From: Vampirovibrio chlorellavorus
GTDB taxonomy: Bacteria > Cyanobacteriota > Vampirovibrionia > Vampirovibrionales > Vampirovibrionaceae
Length of the DNA: 64,000 nucleotides
Reading direction: 5' to 3'
NCBI RefSeq assembly: GCF_003149375.1
Contig: NZ_QFWH01000008.1
Location: forward strand, 111,987-175,986
The notes beneath the pieces are model-generated. The model was given only the letters and a program-made list of their open reading frames with translations, ran no database searches and was not told where the DNA came from. Below, piece by piece: positions 58,702-64,000 of this stretch. How positions within the stretch are numbered: position 1 is the stretch's first letter; the number at the start of each line of letters is the position of its first letter. Both the position numbers and the translations under genes were made by a program.

Positions 58702-59892
58702 CTAGGGCAGAATCACCAGCACCATAAAGGGATCGTACAGAACCAGGGCATGTTCGGCCAGGGCCAGCTTGATGTCCTCATTGCTTAAGGATTCAGGATG
58801 CTCATCCAGCGAGGCCAACGCTTCAAACACGTTGTGCTGTCGCAGCAGGTGCAGGGTTTTTTCCTCGTTTTCGTTGCGAGGCTCGTACTGACGAAGCTGC
58901 TCCAGGGTGGCCTCGGCGATATCGCCACTGATGTTGTGCAAAATCTCCAGCATGCAATGGGCTTCCAGACGCAAGGAGGGTTTGCGCTGGGTGGGACGAA
59001 TCTGCTCGTGCTTGTGGTCGTCAACGGCGTCTACCGTGTCGATTCCGTGGATGGTTTCCATATCCGGGTGAGAAGGGCCGGACTTGAAGAACACGATGGG
59101 GGCCGAGCCGTAAATGGAGGGGTTCCACAGCAGGCTGGTTAAAACCCGCAGGGCCTCCGGGGTGACCAGCCCGTTGTTGGGTGCGGCGATTTTTTCCAGC
59201 ACCTTGGACACGGTGGTGGTTTGCAAAAAGCGCAGAGCCTCTAGCTGGCGGCCTCTCAGGCCACTGGCAATGGCGGACATGGTCATCAAGGCATCGAAAG
59301 GCAGGCCGGTTTGGCCGGGCTTGATGAGCAGTTGCAAGGTTTCCAGTAAGTCCTGGGTTTGCAGTTGCCCAAACCGTGCCGTCGGAGCGCCCACCAGTGG
59401 GCGGGGCGCTGCAGGCGCTTGCAGCGGAGAGCCTTGCAGGTAGTTGAGATCCTCGTTTGAGAGCCGCAGGGAGTCCTTGGCCAGTTGGGCGGCCAGTTTG
59501 ACATCCTGGGCGCTCAGGCTGTTCTTCACGCCGTCCATGCTGGAGATACGTTGAAACACCTGGGGGTTCTTGCGCATAAACAGCACAAAGTCTTTCTCTT
59601 CCTGGCTCAGCTGAGACAGGGGCAGTGCTTTTAGCTGCTCAAAGGTCAGGGTTCTCAGGCGAAAACGCTGAATCAGGTTCAAAATGGCCCGGGTGCTGAT
59701 GTCCAGCCGGTTGCTTTCGGAGCGGACCGGAAGGCTGGCAGGGTTTTCAACAGTGGGTTTTTCGATCGGCGAAGGGCGTAACTCCGGGGTGGTATTGGTT
59801 TTTTCCAATGCCGAAGCCGCCGCCTTGAAGAGTCGAGACTTTTCAAAGGGGTTGATGGTGTTATCGGGTCTATCGATGGGTGACATCGGCAT
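58702..59892 (-). CDS. Unknown soluble protein, possibly lineage-specific
   Basis: 396 residues, no signal peptide. The first ~60 residues are Pro/Thr/Ser/Glu-rich and disordered (MPMSPIDRPDNTINPFEKSR). The rest is almost entirely helical, with repeated short helix pairs (LTFEQLKALPLSQLSQEEKD, SAQDVKLAAQLAKDSLRLSN, LSNEDIKLALAEHALVLYDP). A His/Asp-rich patch lies at HGIDTVDAVDDHKHEQ. Not recognised. Similar disordered N-termini occur on other unknown proteins in this window. GAGG lies 12 bases upstream of the ATG. Confidence 0.6.
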   Translation of the reverse strand: MPMSPIDRPDNTINPFEKSRLFKAAASALEKTNTTPELRPSPIEKPTVENPASLPVRSESNRLDISTRAILNLIQRFRLRTLTFEQLKALPLSQLSQEEKDFVLFMRKNPQVFQRISSMDGVKNSLSAQDVKLAAQLAKDSLRLSNEDLNYLQGSPLQAPAAPRPLVGAPTARFGQLQTQDLLETLQLLIKPGQTGLPFDALMTMSAIASGLRGRQLEALRFLQTTTVSKVLEKIAAPNNGLVTPEALRVLTSLLWNPSIYGSAPIVFFKSGPSHPDMETIHGIDTVDAVDDHKHEQIRPTQRKPSLRLEAHCMLEILHNISGDIAEATLEQLRQYEPRNENEEKTLHLLRQHNVFEALASLDEHPESLSNEDIKLALAEHALVLYDPFMVLVILP

Positions 59893-60137
59893 GATGTAAA
59901 AAAACCTCTGCGGTACAAATGCTGTTGTGAAATGACGAAGCGAAGATGCTTTGTTCCTGACGGCTCTAATTTAATAAAAACCAATCAAGAGAAAATATTG
60001 TATGAAACTCACGTGCATATTGTAGCGCTTCCAATTTTTTTTGTCATTTTTTTGGCCGATGATTAGTGTTATTTTAGGGACCTCCACCCAGATCAGCGCT
60101 TCCTTCGGTTACTTCCCCCTAGAAACGAGGCCAACCC

Positions 60138-60719
60138 ATGCCGCCCGCGAACCTGAACCCTCCCACGCTTTCTGTCCCCGCACTGATTGAAGCCCTGGGG
60201 CTCGTGGCCCACGATGAAGGGGGGTATTTTCGGCAACTGTACCAGTCGGACTGGACGGTGCCGACCGACCGGGAGGGTGGGGCCCGCTATGGGCTGAACA
60301 CCATATATTACCTGCTCACCGCGGACAGTCCAAAGGGGCATTTGCACCGCAATCAATCGGATATCGTCCACTTTTTCCACGCCGGGAGTCCCCTCACTTA
60401 TTTTCTGCTCAGCCCTGAGGGTCAACTCAGTAAGGTGGTGATGGGCCCCGATCCTGCTCAGGGACAGGTGTTTCAGATGACGGTGCCCGGCGGCTACTGG
60501 AAGGCTTCACTTCTGGCTTCGGGAGACTTTGGCTTGATCAGCGAAGCGGTCTGTCCTGGCTTTGACTATCGGGATCGGGAATTGGCCACACCGGCCACGG
60601 TGCGGGGGGCGTTTCCCCAACATTGGGGAGCCCTGGCCCCCTATGTCCTGGATCATGCCAGAGATACAGTGTGCGGCCAGACAGCTTCTGGCCAGATGGA
60701 TTCCCGGGAGGCCGGTTAG
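60138..60719 (+). CDS. DUF985 cupin-fold protein
   Basis: 193 residues, GAGG 7 bases before the ATG. The cupin landmarks of the DUF985 family are present: LVAHDEGGYFRQLYQSDW, NTIYYLLTADSPKGHLHRNQ, SDIVHFFHAGSPLTYFLLSP, FQMTVPGGYWKASLLASGDF, and SEAVCPGFDYRDRELAT. The last two are characteristic. His in the KGHLHRNQSDIVHFFHAG stretch could bind a metal or a sugar-type ligand. The biochemical function of the family is not established. The C-terminal ~40 residues are extra and variable. Confidence 0.85.
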   Translation: MPPANLNPPTLSVPALIEALGLVAHDEGGYFRQLYQSDWTVPTDREGGARYGLNTIYYLLTADSPKGHLHRNQSDIVHFFHAGSPLTYFLLSPEGQLSKVVMGPDPAQGQVFQMTVPGGYWKASLLASGDFGLISEAVCPGFDYRDRELATPATVRGAFPQHWGALAPYVLDHARDTVCGQTASGQMDSREAG

Positions 60720-60866
60720 AAAGCACACGGCTTTCAGGCGGTGGTGGTTTTTATTTCCCGCGTTCGTTTATACTGGGCTCGGTTGCCATGCTTTCTTAAG
60801 CCACGGTTTGAGCGCATTTCAATTTTGCTTTTATTTATCTTTTATCTGTCAGGAAGGATTTGATTG

Positions 60867-62582
60867 ATGTCCCCCCACGATTTGAGACACAAAAGCCGTC
60901 ACGTGATGGATGGGCCTGCCCGCGCCCCGCACCGGGCCTTTTATCGGGCCATGGGGCTCAAGGACGAGGACTTCAAAAAGCCGCTGGTGGGCATTGCCAC
61001 CACCTGGAATGAAGTGACCCCCTGCAATATCACCCTGCGGGATCAGGCCGCCCATATTAAGCGCGGCGTGGACGCCAACGGCGGCATTTCCCGGGAATTT
61101 AACACCATTGCCGTGAGTGACGGCATCGCCATGGGGCATGAAGGCATGAAGGCTTCTCTGGTCAGTCGTGAGGCCATTGCCGATTCCATTGAGCTGGTGA
61201 TGCACGCCCACCAGTATGACGCTCTGGTCGGTGTGGCCGGTTGCGATAAGTCTTTGCCCGGCATTTTGATGAGTATGGCTCGCCTGAATGTGCCGTCTTT
61301 GTTCCTGTACGGCGGTACCATTATGCCCGGTCGGCTGGGGGGCAAGGATTTGACCATTGTGGACGTCTACGAGGCTGTGGGCGCCTTTGCTACGGGTAAG
61401 ATCACGGAAAAAGAACTCTACGATATCGAATGCTCCGCCTGCCCGGGGGCCGGTTCCTGCGGAGGGCAATTCACCGCCAACACCATGGCCTGTGTGGCCG
61501 AGGCCATGGGCATGGCCCTGCCCGGTAGCAATGGGTATCCGGCCCTGGATCCCGGGCGGGTGACGGTCAACGAGCAGTGCGGCGAGGCTATTATGCGCCT
61601 GCTTCAAGAAAACCTTCGTCCCAGTGATATTATGACCCGCAAGGCCTTTGAGAACGCCATCCGGGTGGTGGCGGCCACGGGGGGCTCAACCAACGCCTGT
61701 CTGCACCTGCCCGCCATTGCTCATGAGTTGGGCATTGACCTGCCCTTGAGTTTGATTGACCGGATCTTCAATGAAACCCCCACGCTGGCTGATCTTAAGC
61801 CGGGCGGCAAGTACGTGATGAACGATCTGTTCCGCATCGGGGGGATTCCCGTCCTGTTGAAAGCCCTGCTGGACGCTGGCTTGCTGCACGGAGACTGCCT
61901 GACTGTCACCGGGAAAACCATGGCCGAGAACCTGAAGGATGTGACCTTGCCCACCGATCAGGATGTGGTCTATCCGGGCACCTGCCCCATCAGTCCGACC
62001 GGCGGCCTGAAGATTCTCTATGGTAATCTGGCCACTGAAGGGGCTGTGGTCAAAGTGGCCGGTCTGAGCCGTCGGGTTCACCGGGGGCCTGCCAAGGTGT
62101 TTGATGGTGAGGAAGCGGCCTTTGCGGCCATTCAGCGTCAGGAAATCAGGGCCGGGGATACGGTGGTCATCCGCTATGAAGGCCCCAAGGGTGGCCCCGG
62201 TATGCGGGAAATGCTTTCGGTGACCGCGGCCCTCTATGGTCAGGATTTGGGGCAGGATGTGGCCCTGATTACCGATGGCCGGTTCAGCGGCGGCACCCGT
62301 GGCCTATGTGTGGGGCACGTTGGGCCAGAAGCCTTTGTGGGCGGCCCTATTGCCTTGCTGCAAGATGGCGATATGATTGCAGTGAATGCTGAGACCGGCG
62401 TGTTATCCGTGGATTTGTGCGACGCGGAACTGGCCGCCCGGAAAACCCGGTGGCAAGCGCCCGTGCCCAATTATGGCAAAGGGGTGTTGTGGAAATACGC
62501 CCAGCAAGTGGGCTCTGCCGCCACGGGCGCCGTGACGCATCCCGGTGGACTGGGGGCGGAGAAGGCCCTTAGCCCGGTGTAA
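60867..62582 (+). CDS. ilvD: Dihydroxy-acid dehydratase
   Basis: 571 residues from the ATG at 60867 (AAGGA 8 bases upstream). The three cluster ligands are Cys53 (VTPCNITL), Cys126 (AGCDKSLPG) and Cys198 ([10 protein letters not shown]), which fits a [2Fe-2S] enzyme. Also [16 protein letters not shown] near the C-terminus. Dehydrates dihydroxy acids to 2-keto acids in valine and isoleucine synthesis. It is 4 kb away from ilvBNCA and on the opposite strand, so it is not under the same leader. Confidence 0.96.
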   Translation: MSPHDLRHKSRHVMDGPARAPHRAFYRAMGLKDEDFKKPLVGIATTWNEVTPCNITLRDQAAHIKRGVDANGGISREFNTIAVSDGIAMGHEGMKASLVSREAIADSIELVMHAHQYDALVGVAGCDKSLPGILMSMARLNVPSLFLYGGTIMPGRLGGKDLTIVDVYEAVGAFATGKITEKELYDIECSACPGAGSCGGQFTANTMACVAEAMGMALPGSNGYPALDPGRVTVNEQCGEAIMRLLQENLRPSDIMTRKAFENAIRVVAATGGSTNACLHLPAIAHELGIDLPLSLIDRIFNETPTLADLKPGGKYVMNDLFRIGGIPVLLKALLDAGLLHGDCLTVTGKTMAENLKDVTLPTDQDVVYPGTCPISPTGGLKILYGNLATEGAVVKVAGLSRRVHRGPAKVFDGEEAAFAAIQRQEIRAGDTVVIRYEGPKGGPGMREMLSVTAALYGQDLGQDVALITDGRFSGGTRGLCVGHVGPEAFVGGPIALLQDGDMIAVNAETGVLSVDLCDAELAARKTRWQAPVPNYGKGVLWKYAQQVGSAATGAVTHPGGLGAEKALSPV

Positions 62583-62603
62583 CTGCTGAATTTTCCCGGA
62601 TTT

Positions 62604-62642
62604 AAAAGCTCGATCTTCAAGTAAAGGAAGGTCGGGCTTTTT
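62604..62642 (+). terminator. Rho-independent terminator of ilvD
   Basis: AAAGCTCGATCTTC pairs with GGAAGGTCGGGCTTT (with G-T wobbles), followed by a T-run ending at 62642. Confidence 0.8.
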
Positions 62643-62909
62643 GTTGAAACAATGCCTGAAAAGAGCGTCGTTTTCGTTTACACCCTGTTTCGTTCTAAAG
62701 CGCAGTGACGGGGTTTTCTTTGAACAATTTTGGTTTGTCCCGGTAGATTTTGAAAATATATTCCCACGGCTGGGTGATAGAACCTGACTTTAGCCTCCTG
62801 AGGGGGCGATTTCTTCTGTTAGCTCAGTATCAACTTCGTCCAAGTACTCTTTGTAGAAACTCAGAATTACTTACATAACAAACAAAGAGCGCATTTCGGT
62901 GTTTGTTTT
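62643..62909. other. Intergenic stretch before the insertion sequence; nothing identified
   Basis: 267 bases without a credible ORF on either strand, promoter or known RNA. The sequence is AT-leaning and may contain remnants of the IS target region. Confidence 0.4.
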
Positions 62910-62984
62910 TGACAGGCGTCCGAAAATTAGGGCTAGTGGAGTGTAGAGATTTTCCTTTAAAATTAAAAGTAGGAGAATCTCAAA

Positions 62985-63302
62985 ATGAAGAAGAGTACCC
63001 TGAAGGGCATCCATATCTCTACGTGCTAAAGCACCAGAGCTCTGGACAGTTTTACCGAAGAGCAGATCGTCAAAGCCCTGCAAGAGCAAGAGATTCGGGA
63101 TAAAACCATTGTGGCAATCAGCCGTGAGCTGGGGATAGTGCAAGCAACGTTTCACAAGTGGAAGCAGAAATACGGCGGTTTGAACGTTAATGAAGCCAGG
63201 CGTTTGAAAGAGCTGGAAACAGAGAACAGCCGTTTAAAGAGAATGGTGGCTGACCTCATGCTGGAAAACGAGGCTGTGAAAGACGTTTTAAAAAAGCTCT
63301 AA
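62985..63302 (+). pseudogene. IS3 OrfA, interrupted by an in-frame stop and short insertion
   Basis: An ATG at 62985 with AGGAG upstream encodes MKKS and should run on into FTEEQIVKAL, as in IS3-family OrfA. Instead 54 extra bases (62997-63050) lie between, flanked by AGT on both sides and containing a TAA at 63027. The remaining frame encodes FTEEQIVKALQEQEIRDKTI, then an HTH (AISRELGIVQATFHKWKQKY) and a leucine-zipper stretch (RRLKELETENSRLKRMVADL). The copy is therefore probably unable to make full OrfA unless it starts internally (GTG at 63111). Confidence 0.65.
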
Positions 63303-64000
63303 GGCCCAGAGTGCGCAGAACGGTGGTAGGAATGCTTCAACCCAAGGGGCTCTCCTTCCGCCGCTCCTGCGGTTTAGCGGGGATGAGCAGAAATGCTGCT
63401 CAATACCAGCCTAGCGAGAAAGACAAGCCCTTAGTGACCAGAATGAAGGAACTGGCCACCGAGCATTTTCGCTACGGTTACCTGCGCATCTGGGCCTTGC
63501 TGAGAAGAGAAGGCTGGATCGTGAATGTCAAAAGAATCTGGAGACTCTGGAAAATGGCAAAATTGCAGGTGCCAAAGAGAAAACCCAAAAGAAGACGCCT
63601 GGGGCAGAGCCCTGAAGTCGTCCCGCACCAGGCAATGGCTCCCAATCATGTCTGGTCATTGGATTTCGTGGCTGACCGGCTGGGCCATGGGGGGCGGCTG
63701 AGAATGCTGACAGTGGTGGACGAGTTTACCCGGGAATGCCTGACTATTCGGGTGGAACGTTCTCTGAAAGCTAAAGATGTGCAGGAAACCTTGGCTCAAG
63801 TGGCCAAAGAACGAGGCTATCCTTGCTACCTCAGGAGCGACAATGGCTCGGAATTTATTGAGAAATCCCTGCAAAAGTGGCTGAAAGAGAAAGGCATTGA
63901 TTCTATTTTCATTGACCCAGGCTCTCCTTGGCAGAACGGAAAGTGCGAAAGTTTTAACGGTAAATTGAGGACTGAATGTCTCAATGCCACTTGGTTCAGG
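63296..64000 (+). CDS. IS3-family transposase OrfB (DDE), partial at window end
   Basis: The -1 frame relative to OrfA is open from the slippery site A_AAA_AAG to the end of the window. It encodes RRSCGLAGMSRNAAQY, the HTH-like start, and the DDE catalytic core: Asp in WSLDFVAD, Asp in RSDNGSEF, and Glu in NGKCESFNG. OrfAB fusion by programmed frameshift is the expected transposase. The C-terminus lies outside the window. Confidence 0.85.

Larger units (their letters stand above)
62910..64000 (+). mobile_element. IS3-family insertion sequence, right end beyond window
   Basis: OrfA and OrfB overlap in the -1 frame arrangement with an A_AAA_AAG slippery site (63290-63296), as in IS3-family elements. 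OrfB carries the DDE transposase motifs. The left end is placed at about 62910 because TGACAGGCGTCCGAAAATTA looks like an IS3-type terminal repeat; this is approximate. The right end lies outside the window. Confidence 0.8.

Overview
The window looks like a chromosomal segment of a Gram-negative, non-photosynthetic relative of the Cyanobacteria, of the Melainabacteria/Vampirovibrio type. This is inference from content. The run rpoA-rplQ-truA-rplM-rpsI follows the cyanobacterial/plastid gene order, there is a cyanobacterial-type Ski2-like helicase, a TonB-dependent outer-membrane receptor shows an outer membrane, and no photosynthesis genes are seen. Many proteins are unrecognised, with Pro/Ser-rich soluble N-termini, as is common in that poorly characterised lineage.

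Layout. (1) 1-5.4 kb: a truncated TPR protein, a GT-C membrane glycosyltransferase coupled to an amidohydrolase, a tiny membrane protein and a PlsC-like acyltransferase. (2) 5.4-15.3 kb, all minus strand: the distal spc/alpha ribosomal superoperon (rpsE-rpmD-rplO-secY-adk-map-infA-rpmJ-rpsM-rpsK-rpsD-rpoA-rplQ-truA-rplM-rpsI). It starts abruptly at rpsE with its own promoter and ends at a bidirectional terminator. (3) 15.5-30.8 kb: two tandem acid-phosphatase-like metallophosphoesterases, a small XRE regulator, divergent pyrimidine and purine nucleoside phosphorylases, two RNA helicases, an esterase, a secreted protein and a membrane glycosyltransferase pair. (4) 30.8-33.7 kb: a 148-bp foldback repeat, then pyrB-pyrC with a hairpin that hides the pyrB ribosome-binding site. 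(5) 34-42 kb: two paralogous lineage-specific proteins, then a minus-strand promoter overlaid by two Fur-box palindromes, reading into an unknown membrane-associated protein and a nicotianamine-synthase-like enzyme. (6) 42.8-48.2 kb: a complete vitamin B12 uptake operon (btuB-btuF-btuD-btuC) behind a cobalamin riboswitch. (7) 48.4-52.2 kb: small secreted proteins, an AT-rich unknown pair, a TRIC-type channel and a repeat-containing J-domain protein. (8) 52.3-62.6 kb: branched-chain amino acid synthesis, with ilvB-ilvN-ilvC-ilvA behind two successive leader ORFs and an attenuator, and ilvD about 4 kb away on the other strand. A GH19-type lysin and two further proteins lie between. (9) 62.9-64.0 kb: the start of an IS3-family element running off the window.

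The strongest leads are the Fur-box/nicotianamine-synthase-like operon (a possible metallophore pathway), the two-tier ilv leader region, the occluded pyrB ribosome-binding site and the repeat-linked J-domain protein. Coordinates were worked out by eye. Several starts were moved from the longest ORF to a codon with a better Shine-Dalgarno sequence, and this is stated in each entry.
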